Below, one piece after another: positions 57,202-64,000 of a stretch of DNA of 64,000 nucleotides. Numbering within the stretch: the stretch's first letter is position 1; each line of letters starts with the position of its first letter. The translations under genes and the position numbers were made by a program. This DNA comes from Shewanella japonica (GTDB lineage Bacteria; Pseudomonadota; Gammaproteobacteria; Enterobacterales; Shewanellaceae). The stretch spans positions 3,455,001 through 3,519,000 of the forward strand of contig NZ_CP020472.1 of the NCBI RefSeq assembly GCF_002075795.1. The letters run 5' to 3'. The notes under the pieces were generated by a model that made no database searches, was not told where the DNA came from, and saw only the letters and a list, made by a program, of their open reading frames with translations.

Positions 57202-58506
57202 TTAAACCCTATTTAACAGCTCTCTCTTTTCACCCTCTGAGAGCTGTTCTATTTCCCTCACCAACCTATCAACCTTCGACTCATGCTGGTAAGTCCCCAT
57301 CAATTGAGCAGTGGTGATACCTAACTCAGCCCTAACCTGCTCAATATCCAAATGGGCGTAGGTACTGGCTGTAATGCTAATGTCGCTATGGCCTAACAAC
57401 TTACTCGTTGTTTGGATATTACCGCCACGCATGACGCTCCAGCTTGCAATGGTGCGCCTTAAATCGTGTATGGTGACACTCTCGCCCTTTGTATCACTTC
57501 TTAGCCCTGCTCTTTCGGTTATGCGCCACCAAAAACTACCTTTGCCAGACTTTTCTGTGATGTGACCTAGTTTGGTTCGTGGTGCTGGGAAAACGTATTT
57601 TTCGCCTTTGTCAGCCTCGTTGCTGCGTCGTTTAAGAATTTCCATCACTTCAGTTGTTAAAGGCACTGCATGGGGCTTTTTTACTTTCATTTTACTGGTT
57701 GGAATTATCCAAATTCCACGTTGGTGGTCTATCTCTTTCCACTCCATGGTAAATACACAACTTTTACGCTGGCCTGTTAGCAATAACACCATAATCACGT
57801 CTTTGTAGATTGGTAGTTCATGGTTAAGCGCATCTAACAGGTTTTTTACTTCTAACTGATTTAGGATTCGCTCTCTTTTGGTATCGGCTAGTTTTTTAAT
57901 TTTGGCAAACGGATTTTTTTCTTGCTCATTAAACATCGATTTCAATAGTGACAAACATTTATTATGAATAGCCACAGAATTTTTACTGATTAATTTTTTT
58001 AGCAGGTTGCTAGCATCAACAGGGGTTATATCTTGTATAAGAATTGATGAAATTTTAGGTGCTAGATGCTTGCGCCACAATGCTTCAATATCCCTAAGTG
58101 ACTTCTCTCGTCGTTCACCTGTTTTTATCTTAAGTTCAAACTCTGCAACATAGGCCTCAAACAGTTGCGCTACGCTCATTGCCAAAGCTCGCTCTACTTC
58201 TGCTTGATGTATTTGTTTCTTTTTTTCTTCATTAGGATTAAGCCCTTGAGACATATTTGCCGCATGTTTTAGGGCTAATTTACGTGCGTTTTCAATAGTA
58301 ATGGTGGGGAAATCGCCAAGGGAGATAGTGACGGCTCTACCTAAGTGCTTACGACGAAAGCGAAAAATGGTTTTGCCTGATTGCAGAACATCAATATATA
58401 GCCCTTTTACTGAGCTTTTATGGCCTATATCGTAAATTTTATAGCGTTTTGTAGGCTTTTCTAGTTTTTCTAAAGTACGTTTTGTAAAAGGTATTTCTTG
58501 TTCCAT
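57202..58506 (-). CDS. int: P4-type tyrosine integrase
   Basis: 434 residues: N-terminal DUF4102 arm-binding domain (KGLYIDVLQSGKTIFRFRRK, VTISLGDFPTITIENARKLA), a core-binding domain, and the catalytic domain with R247 (LTGQRKS), H347 and R350 (IHDLRRT), H373 (LLGHSDI) and nucleophile Y383 (TASTYAHL). All catalytic residues are intact. It faces inward from the far end of the island and would recombine the 15-bp repeats. Confidence 0.95.
   Translation of the reverse strand: MEQEIPFTKRTLEKLEKPTKRYKIYDIGHKSSVKGLYIDVLQSGKTIFRFRRKHLGRAVTISLGDFPTITIENARKLALKHAANMSQGLNPNEEKKKQIHQAEVERALAMSVAQLFEAYVAEFELKIKTGERREKSLRDIEALWRKHLAPKISSILIQDITPVDASNLLKKLISKNSVAIHNKCLSLLKSMFNEQEKNPFAKIKKLADTKRERILNQLEVKNLLDALNHELPIYKDVIMVLLLTGQRKSCVFTMEWKEIDHQRGIWIIPTSKMKVKKPHAVPLTTEVMEILKRRSNEADKGEKYVFPAPRTKLGHITEKSGKGSFWWRITERAGLRSDTKGESVTIHDLRRTIASWSVMRGGNIQTTSKLLGHSDISITASTYAHLDIEQVRAELGITTAQLMGTYQHESKVDRLVREIEQLSEGEKRELLNRV
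57215..57248. repeat. inverted repeat at the convergent ends of the DUF2290-like gene and int
   Basis: Perfect 10-bp inverted repeat (AACAGCTCTC / GAGAGCTGTT) with a 14-base loop, inside the last codons of int and 31 bases past the DUF2290-like stop. It may end both transcripts, although a T run is lacking. Confidence 0.45.
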
Positions 58507-58536
58507 AATGACTTAGCCTCAATCCTTAACACGATT

Positions 58537-58559
58537 CTGTGTCACCCCTGTGTCACCAC
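58537..58559 (+). repeat. 23-bp direct repeat, right arm of the island
   Basis: Second copy of the repeat at 49288-49310, in the 180 bases between int and the att repeat, the expected place of integrase arm sites. Confidence 0.8.
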
Positions 58560-58589
58560 GAGGGTTAATTTTGACTAATTTACAGTAAT

Positions 58590-58670
58590 TTTGGTTAATG
58601 TCAAAAATGACAAACCAAACGTAAAATATTGATAAATAGCACTTAGTTAAAAACAGTTAACTTTGGTTAA
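58590..58670 (+). repeat. repeated TTTGGTTAA words next to the integrase-side att
   Basis: TTTGGTTAA occurs at 58590-58598 and 58662-58670, with related words between and before them (TTTTGACTAAT, AGTTAAC). Possible further integrase or host-factor binding sites. Confidence 0.45.
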
Positions 58671-58685
58671 ACTCGCCAAAGCTCG

Positions 58686-58700
58686 CTTGTGGGGAGACCA
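58686..58700 (+). repeat. att direct repeat, distal side
   Basis: CTTGTGGGGAGACCA, identical to the tRNA-Arg 3' end at 49221-49235. Upstream bases no longer match the tRNA, so this is the remnant attachment site, not a second tRNA. Confidence 0.9.
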
Positions 58701-58766
58701 TAACAGCTTATTAAGATGCCAATAACTCCCCCCTCTAAATCTTATGTGAACTTTACTTATAAAGAC

Positions 58767-59831
58767 TTAACCCAAACTCTTGTGTTTATAGAGTCGTAAT
58801 TCTGAATTAAATCCGTCTACCGTTTCAAACCCAAATGGATGAACATTCGTTGATACCAACTGATAATCAGGTAAAAAGGTATCGTAATCATCACCTTTAA
58901 TTTGCTCTTTAACCCCTGCATGGCTGCCATCTGTTGCCAATTGTTTTCCTTCACGTAGATTTCGTAAAAGCACGTATTTACAGTTGAGTCTGGCAACATG
59001 TTCAAGATAGTTCTTAACGATATCAGGCTCCATTTCTTGAAAAGAAATAAAGTTAACGAACAAGTCTAAATCGCCGCTCACCTGAGGCAATTGCCATGGA
59101 CACAAAACGGCCCCTTTATAACGTTCAGAAAGGTTAGGTAAAGATGGTTCTTGCATCGATTTAACCGTTTGATAATCAGCAATATTATCTTTTCCAAAAT
59201 GCGTTTGGAGGTAGTAAGTCGAAAATAAGCAGGTCGGTGCAATATCAACATTCATATAGAATGTGTTGTTACGGCTATCGCTTAATAAAATCTCGCCGAG
59301 GGATCCAAAACCACCACCGATTTCAAGCACTGTATTAATTGGGACATCTTTAATTTGCTGTTTAAGGAAATTAAGACCCAATAAATAATTCAAACTAGAG
59401 CGACTAAACTTACGGTTTTCGAACTCAAAATGTTCAATTGGTGTACCTACCGAGCTTTCACTGAACTTATCAGTAAACGGCTGTTTGTTACTCTCACTTG
59501 CTTTATACACTCTAAAATCACTTCTTGCATGGCTTTCACCCGACAAGAAATCCTGCATAGATAGAATTGCTTTTTGATCTCCAGCTAACTGAGTTTCGCA
59601 AACTCCAACTAGGTCTTGATACTTTTCAGGACGCGTCGCCCAGCCATGAAATTTATAGGTTGGTACAAAAAACGATAATGCACTCTTTAGACTTCGGAAA
59701 TTTTCAATACCATGAGTTTCAATATCTTGTTGCAAGCCATTAGCGCCAAATTGCCAAAAGCTGGTTGGCAAATATTTGGAATCAACTTGCTTCATATCTT
59801 TACTGATTATTTCAATTTGTTCAGTCCACAT
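58767..59831 (-). CDS. putative sugar O-methyltransferase
   Basis: 354 residues. A Rossmann-type SAM site (NTVLEIGGGFGSLGEILL, about 188-205) sits in the second half; the first half is unrecognised and helical. It resembles putative sugar O-methyltransferases of surface polysaccharide loci. Shewanella flagellin glycans are reported to be methylated nonulosonic acids, so methylation of the flagellar sugar is a sensible guess. It is the last gene of the pse run and now borders the island. Confidence 0.75.
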   Translation of the reverse strand: MWTEQIEIISKDMKQVDSKYLPTSFWQFGANGLQQDIETHGIENFRSLKSALSFFVPTYKFHGWATRPEKYQDLVGVCETQLAGDQKAILSMQDFLSGESHARSDFRVYKASESNKQPFTDKFSESSVGTPIEHFEFENRKFSRSSLNYLLGLNFLKQQIKDVPINTVLEIGGGFGSLGEILLSDSRNNTFYMNVDIAPTCLFSTYYLQTHFGKDNIADYQTVKSMQEPSLPNLSERYKGAVLCPWQLPQVSGDLDLFVNFISFQEMEPDIVKNYLEHVARLNCKYVLLRNLREGKQLATDGSHAGVKEQIKGDDYDTFLPDYQLVSTNVHPFGFETVDGFNSELRLYKHKSLG

Positions 59832-59965
59832 GGAACATCACCCTTTCATTTTTTATTATTAACGTCCTGTTAAAGTTAACAAAAACAATAAATCAGGAAA
59901 TATGTAAAATTCATTTTAGCGAATAGCCCACACGCAACGACTCCATTGCGTTATGACCAGTTTCA

Positions 59966-61003
59966 CTATTGTTGCAGAAAATCTTTTTTATCAAGATCCT
60001 CAGCCAATACAGGCTCACCAACATTGACGCTGCGAGTCAATGTTGCCCCAATTAAAGACTTCATATGCTTTGGATGTAAACCACTGCCATTACGCAAAAC
60101 TTTAATATCCTCTTCACCTATCAGCTCACCGGCAGAGCGATCTCGGCAATAAAAAATTGAGCGGCGGCGAAGTTTATCTTGTTCAGACACACTGTAATTT
60201 ACTTTACCTAAACATGATTCGACATTTCTGATCTGATTTACCATGTCACGAAACTCATCAGGCTCCATTGAAAAAGCAGAATCTGGGCCGCCATCATGTC
60301 TGTCTAATGTGAAGTGTTTTTCAATGATTCTGGCTCCCAGGCTCACAGCTGTCATCGGCACTAATGAGCCCATAGTGTGATCGGATAACCCAATCGGCAC
60401 GTTAAACTTTTTCTGCATATCGGTGATCATATGAAGATTGGCATCGTTTAAGCTTGCAGGATATTGAGAGGTACATTTAAGTAAAGCAACATTAGTATTG
60501 CCTGCTTCGAAACAAGTCTTAAGCGCTAAATCAATGTCCTTATCATCCGCTACGCCTGTGGAAATAATCAGAGGTTTGCCTGTACGTGCGGCTTTATCAA
60601 TGAGTGGAATGTGGTTAATTTCGAAAGAAGCAATTTTATAGTAAGGAACATTAAGTGTTTCAAGGAAATCCACACCCTCAAGATCAAACGGACTTGAGAA
60701 AAACGCCATACCCAATTCATGGGTAAGGGCTTGTAAAGGCTGATGCCACTCGTAGGGCAATGCGGCTTCTTGGTAAAGACTCCACAAGGTACGTCCTTTC
60801 CACAAACCCGCTTTCCGTTTGCCAAAATAGTCATTATCGACATCTAGACATAACGATTCTGGACGGTATGTTTGAACTTTAACAATATCCGCTCCAGAAT
60901 CAGCCATCGCCCTTACCGTGTCGCAAGCTCGTTGTAAGCTACCATTGTGATTGGCTGACAATTCGGCAATCACTATGGCTTTTTTAGGTAACCAATCAGT
61001 CAT
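59966..61003 (-). CDS. pseI: PseI, pseudaminic acid (nonulosonate) synthase
   Basis: 345 residues: NeuB-type TIM barrel (AELSANHNGSLQRACDTVRA, IGLSDHTMGSLVPMTAVSLG, EKHFTLDRHDGGPDSAFSME) and a C-terminal antifreeze-like SAF domain (about 285-340). It condenses phosphoenolpyruvate with the hexose made by PseG. The pairing with pseG supports PseI over NeuB or LegI. It overlaps the ACP gene by 8 bases. Confidence 0.9.
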   Translation of the reverse strand: MTDWLPKKAIVIAELSANHNGSLQRACDTVRAMADSGADIVKVQTYRPESLCLDVDNDYFGKRKAGLWKGRTLWSLYQEAALPYEWHQPLQALTHELGMAFFSSPFDLEGVDFLETLNVPYYKIASFEINHIPLIDKAARTGKPLIISTGVADDKDIDLALKTCFEAGNTNVALLKCTSQYPASLNDANLHMITDMQKKFNVPIGLSDHTMGSLVPMTAVSLGARIIEKHFTLDRHDGGPDSAFSMEPDEFRDMVNQIRNVESCLGKVNYSVSEQDKLRRRSIFYCRDRSAGELIGEEDIKVLRNGSGLHPKHMKSLIGATLTRSVNVGEPVLAEDLDKKDFLQQ

Positions 61004-61229
61004 TTAATTTACTAAAATAAGCGATTAAAGCGGCTGGGGAAGTTAACTCGTCAATCAGCTCATCAGGAACTTGATGACCTGTAAGCTGCTCAAGTTCAAC
61101 AAATAAATTAAACATATCTAGGCTATCAAACCCTGCTTCTTCAAAGGTTTTATCAAGCACTAGACCTTCGGTATCAACTGCTGCACCTGACTCTTCTAAG
61201 GCTTTTTTTATTACGTCTAAATTGACCAT
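60996..61229 (-). CDS. acyl carrier protein
   Basis: 77 residues, acidic, with the phosphopantetheine site S36 in GFDSLDMFNLFVELE. It carries acyl groups as thioesters. It is not the housekeeping AcpP context: it sits between a KAS III-like enzyme and PseI, so it probably holds an acyl chain destined for the glycan. Confidence 0.88.
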   Translation of the reverse strand: MVNLDVIKKALEESGAAVDTEGLVLDKTFEEAGFDSLDMFNLFVELEQLTGHQVPDELIDELTSPAALIAYFSKLND

Positions 61230-61242
61230 TTTGGCCTCCTAA

Positions 61243-62166
61243 TTATCTATACATTAATGCACTGGCCCACGAGAAGCCTACACCAAATCCACTTAGTACA
61301 ATGTTATTCCATTCACTATTCATTGCATGCTTTTCTATCAAAAGAGGAATAGAAGATGAAACCGTATTACCCGTGTCCTTCAAGTCTTTAATAAAGCGCG
61401 TTTTGTCCGTAAAACGCCGTGCAATGGTATCCACAATCGCAGCACTACCTTGGTGAATTAAAAAAGCATCCACTTCAGCCTCTGTTAATTCGCAAGCGGC
61501 CAACAACTCTTTGATATGCTTAGGGACATTCATAGAAGCAAAGTTGAATACTTGTCGCCCATTCATCGACAAAATGCCTTCTTGAACTTGTAGGCTTTCT
61601 GCTCCCTCTCCGTCCGTGCCGAACAGGACAGGGCCCAGTTTGAATACAGGATTTTGCGAAATCCAACTCACAGTAGCAGCATCGCCAAATAACATGGAAG
61701 TGACTCTGTCAGAAGTATCAATAACCTTCGAATAAGGATCTGCTGTTATCAACAAAGCTTGTTTCATTCCAGCAGCTTGCAACAACCCTTTAATAATATA
61801 AAGGCCATACACATAGCCTGAACAGCCAAGCGATACGTCAAAAGCGGCAATCGTTTTTGGTAGCCCCGCTTTTTGTTGCACTATTGCTGCAGTATGAGGC
61901 AGTTTTTCACCATCACCATTTTGCGTCACGACAATCAGAGCATCGATTTTTTCTTTATCAAAACTCGGCTGTTGCTTAACGAGCTGTTCAATGGCTGCGA
62001 CACATAAATCAGAACATTCTTGATCTTCGGCCTTACGAGGCAACTTAACGGGGCCTAATTTAGACTCAACAAAGTCAGCAGTTTCGCCAAAGTGACTACC
62101 TTGCTCTACATTATCAATTGAGGTGGTAGGGATATAACTTGCAATAGCTTGAATACCGATTTCCAT
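61243..62166 (-). CDS. KAS III (FabH)-like 3-oxoacyl-ACP synthase
   Basis: 307 residues with thiolase fold and intact catalytic triad C115 (SLGCSGYVYG), H238 (FLIHQGS) and N267 (DTGNTVSSS). Condenses an acyl-CoA with malonyl-ACP in its family. Genes on either side (ACP, hotdog-like) suggest a dedicated short acyl pathway. Its start overlaps the upstream stop by one base. Confidence 0.88.
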   Translation of the reverse strand: MEIGIQAIASYIPTTSIDNVEQGSHFGETADFVESKLGPVKLPRKAEDQECSDLCVAAIEQLVKQQPSFDKEKIDALIVVTQNGDGEKLPHTAAIVQQKAGLPKTIAAFDVSLGCSGYVYGLYIIKGLLQAAGMKQALLITADPYSKVIDTSDRVTSMLFGDAATVSWISQNPVFKLGPVLFGTDGEGAESLQVQEGILSMNGRQVFNFASMNVPKHIKELLAACELTEAEVDAFLIHQGSAAIVDTIARRFTDKTRFIKDLKDTGNTVSSSIPLLIEKHAMNSEWNNIVLSGFGVGFSWASALMYR

Positions 62167-62750
62167 TATTGTCCCTCCACGATAAATCTAATTTGACCTA
62201 GCTTTACTCCGTCTAGCCACACTTCAGACACCGAAAATTTGCCATGTAGCATGGATTGAAGCTTTATTTCTGCACTTTGATATTCTGTTGGTAAATTTTG
62301 TGTCAGGTTTAACTGGCCGAACAACCATTTCCCTTTGCTAAGAGGAGCAATTTGGTTATGCATTTTTTTGGTCAACGCAACAAGCACTTCAATACAGGTG
62401 TAATCGTCAACCGGTTTGTGCATCTTTATTGTTGCTGGTGATATTGTTAGTTCCGCATTAGCAACTAACTCATCTTCATCAAATTCATAACGGCCTTCAA
62501 CAAGAGTATTTCCCTCAACCCACCATAATGGAACTGTGTCACCATCACTCAGGCTAAATTTACCTGTTGCCACTACCGTGCCTGCTTCAGGTCTTTGGGT
62601 TGTTAACTCACATTGAAACCGTGCAAGCTTTCTAAAACTCAGTTGGCTCAACCTTGTGTTTTCAGGCATGTGTTGAGCAGCATAATCAAGCGTAAACCGA
62701 TAAAAATCAGTCCCGTGTAAGTAGTTTCGGTTACCTTTAAATTCAAACAT
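62166..62750 (-). CDS. hypothetical protein, possibly hotdog fold
   Basis: 194 residues, no named motif. Strand-rich halves around a central helix (YTCIEVLVALTKKMHNQI) followed by KWLFGQLNLTQNLP and FSVSEVWLDGVKLGQIRFIV look like a hotdog-type thioesterase or dehydratase, which would suit the ACP and KAS III neighbours. This is a pattern judgement only. Confidence 0.6.
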   Translation of the reverse strand: MFEFKGNRNYLHGTDFYRFTLDYAAQHMPENTRLSQLSFRKLARFQCELTTQRPEAGTVVATGKFSLSDGDTVPLWWVEGNTLVEGRYEFDEDELVANAELTISPATIKMHKPVDDYTCIEVLVALTKKMHNQIAPLSKGKWLFGQLNLTQNLPTEYQSAEIKLQSMLHGKFSVSEVWLDGVKLGQIRFIVEGQ

Positions 62751-62765
62751 ATAACCACCTCTTAT

Positions 62766-63413
62766 CTAGCTGACTCGACGGGCTGGATTCCCAAGCCATG
62801 TAGTGCCTTCGCCAGCATCTTTTAACAGCGCAGAGCCCGCTCCAATAACAGAAAAAGCTCCAAGGTTTAAACCATCACGTACTACGGCATTGGCAGCAAC
62901 ATGTACCCCTTCTTGCACGCTGGCATATCCACACAAACACACATTAGGACCAATATCGACATAATCAGAGATTTGTACATCATGCCCCACATTCGCTCCA
63001 GCTCGAACAAGCACATTGCTGCCGATTTTAACCTGAGGTTGAATAGATACATTCGAGCAAATCACACTACCAGCGCCAATTTGCGAATCAAAACCTATCA
63101 TTGCACTCGGGTGAATTAAGGTCGCCATCCGCTTAGACGGAATGCCCAGCGACTTTAATAAATCAGCCCTTTCTCGCATTTTTCCAACACTTAACAAAGC
63201 AAATACAAAGAGTACATCTTGGTCTAAGTCGCGCCACTGTGAAGGTTTCCCTAGCACTGTCCAATGAAACAGTAATTCATCAGTACTGTGATGATCATTA
63301 AGAAATCCGGCTAGCTCAATATCATCACCAGCGCGCTGCATATCCAGTATAATTTGCGCTAATACTGCACCATTTCCGGCGCCACCAATGATAACGATTC
63401 GCTTTTTACCCAT
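62766..63413 (-). CDS. NeuD/PglD-type sugar O- or N-acyltransferase
   Basis: 215 residues: an N-terminal Rossmann-like domain (KRIVIIGGAGNGAVLAQIIL) and a left-handed beta-helix of hexapeptide repeats (about 95-200: IGAGSVICSNVSIQPQVKIG). The family transfers acetyl, or sometimes other acyl, groups to sialic acids and bacillosamine-type sugars. With ACP genes next door its donor could be acyl-ACP. Confidence 0.85.
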   Translation of the reverse strand: MGKKRIVIIGGAGNGAVLAQIILDMQRAGDDIELAGFLNDHHSTDELLFHWTVLGKPSQWRDLDQDVLFVFALLSVGKMRERADLLKSLGIPSKRMATLIHPSAMIGFDSQIGAGSVICSNVSIQPQVKIGSNVLVRAGANVGHDVQISDYVDIGPNVCLCGYASVQEGVHVAANAVVRDGLNLGAFSVIGAGSALLKDAGEGTTWLGNPARRVS

Positions 63414-63439
63414 ACAATTTTATTCCTAATTTTAATCAC

Positions 63440-64000
63440 TTAGTTGAGTATCTGTGTCATCCAAGTATTTTTCTTATCCCACCCTAACATGACCTTTTTT
63501 GCACTCGCAGACATCGCTGACAACATTTCAGGTTGTGCGAATAATAAAGCCATCTTTGACTCAAGTTCGTGCGTTAAATTTTCACTCACTTTTCCGAGGT
63601 GAATAATGGCATTTAAGCTGGCTAGTTGTTCATTAGGTACGGTCTGATTATCTGCAATCGTCCAACAAAGCGCTGGCAATGCTGCGGCGCAACGTTCCCA
63701 AGAAATTCCGCCACCAGCACCAATGGCTAAATCAGCATCTGCCATCAGTTTTGATATTCGTGTCGATTGAACTTCAAGATTCAAATAGCCTGAATATTGC
63801 TGACATAATGCACTAAGTCGCTCAATGTGAGGGTATGACGATCCAACCACAACATCGACTTTTTCTAACTTGTTTCGAAATGACGGCTTGGTTAACACAT
63901 CACAAACTTGTCCCGTGATGTCATCTTTATCAACGCCACCAAAACACACAAACACTTTGTTAAGTTCAGTTCTTCGTTTTGGATTAATCTCGGTAAATTC
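63440..64000 (-). CDS. pseG: PseG, UDP-sugar hydrolase (partial, N-terminus off window)
   Basis: The frame is open to the window edge; the GTG at 63955 is internal. The visible C-terminal half is GT-B-like with VFVCFGGVDKDD, LEVQSTRISKLMADADLAIGAGGGISWERCAAALP (Gly-rich nucleotide site), typical of PseG, which removes UDP from the 2,4-diacetamido sugar before PseI. First visible gene of the pse run. Confidence 0.85.
   Translation of the reverse strand, partial: EFTEINPKRRTELNKVFVCFGGVDKDDITGQVCDVLTKPSFRNKLEKVDVVVGSSYPHIERLSALCQQYSGYLNLEVQSTRISKLMADADLAIGAGGGISWERCAAALPALCWTIADNQTVPNEQLASLNAIIHLGKVSENLTHELESKMALLFAQPEMLSAMSASAKKVMLGWDKKNTWMTQILN

Larger units (their letters stand above)
49221..58700. 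mobile_element. integrative element in tRNA-Arg carrying a helicase-DUF2290 defence pair
   Basis: A 9.46-kb insertion bounded by a 15-bp direct repeat of the tRNA 3' end. In order: unknown 270-aa gene, inverted-repeat region, unknown 394-aa gene, AlpA-like protein, 33-aa ORF, 93-aa protein, HUH replication endonuclease, SF1 helicase, DUF2290-like protein and, facing the other way, a P4-type integrase beside the far end. No conjugation, capsid, terminase or lysis genes are seen. It interrupts the flagellar glycosylation region between the Maf-type gene and the pse genes. Layout resembles phage satellites or minimal integrative elements. Confidence 0.88.

Noticed and set aside
58686..58700. A second, truncated tRNA-Arg gene
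   Set aside because: Only the last 15 bases match; upstream bases do not form the T arm. It is the att repeat left by integration.
1..64000. CRISPR array, rRNA genes or insertion sequences
   Set aside because: No regularly spaced repeats, no rRNA-like sequence and no transposase frame were seen.

Overview
The window is a chromosomal segment of a gammaproteobacterium, almost certainly a Shewanella. The evidence is the gene order of the single polar-flagellum cluster, FlrA/FlrB/FlrC regulators, FlhF/FlhG, the FlgO/FlgP/FlgT outer-membrane ring proteins, two adjacent and nearly identical short flagellins, and a nonulosonic (pseudaminic) acid glycosylation locus next to a Maf-type transferase. 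No taxonomic search was possible, so the genus is an inference from gene content and order.

Positions 1-41778 lie almost entirely on the minus strand and, read in the direction of transcription, run cheV-cheR, flgBCDE, flgFGHIJKL, flaA, flaB, flaG-fliD-flaI-fliS, flrA, flrBC, fliEFGHIJ, fliKLMNOPQR-flhB, flhA-flhF-flhG-fliA-cheY-cheZ (cheZ is cut by the window start). Positions 42078-46491 hold flgA-flgM-flgN (+), flgO-flgP (-) and flgT (+). I could read eight sigma-54 promoters of the -24/-12 type (before fliE, flhA, flrB, fliK, flgB, flgF, flgA and flgT) and three sigma-28 promoters (before flaB, flgM and the maf gene). This fits the known hierarchy: FlrA with sigma-54 turns on flrBC and early genes, FlrC with sigma-54 turns on the hook-basal-body genes, and FliA, released when FlgM is exported, turns on late genes.

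Positions 46551-64000 are the flagellin glycosylation region: a Maf/DUF115 transferase with a C-terminal repeat domain, then (minus strand) pseG (partial), a NeuD/PglD-like acetyltransferase, a hotdog-like protein, a KAS III-like condensing enzyme, an acyl carrier protein, pseI and a sugar methyltransferase. The ACP/KAS III/hotdog set suggests that an acyl group is built for the glycan.

This region is interrupted by a 9.46-kb integrated element inserted in the 3' end of a tRNA-Arg(CCU) gene (49160-49235). It is bounded by a 15-bp direct repeat (49221-49235 and 58686-58700). It carries a P4-type tyrosine integrase, an AlpA-like excisionase/regulator, a P2 gpA-type HUH replication endonuclease, several small or unknown genes, and a two-gene cargo: an SF1 (UvrD-like) helicase translationally coupled to a DUF2290-like protein, resembling the reported Helicase-DUF2290 anti-phage system. 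No conjugation, capsid or packaging gene is present, so it looks like a minimal satellite-like integrative element with defence cargo.

Other points of note are an apparent frameshift in fliO at a run of seven C, an NPEH instead of NPTH cleavage motif in FlhB, a long acidic C-terminal tail on FliH, and an unexplained inverted-repeat-rich intergenic region within the island.
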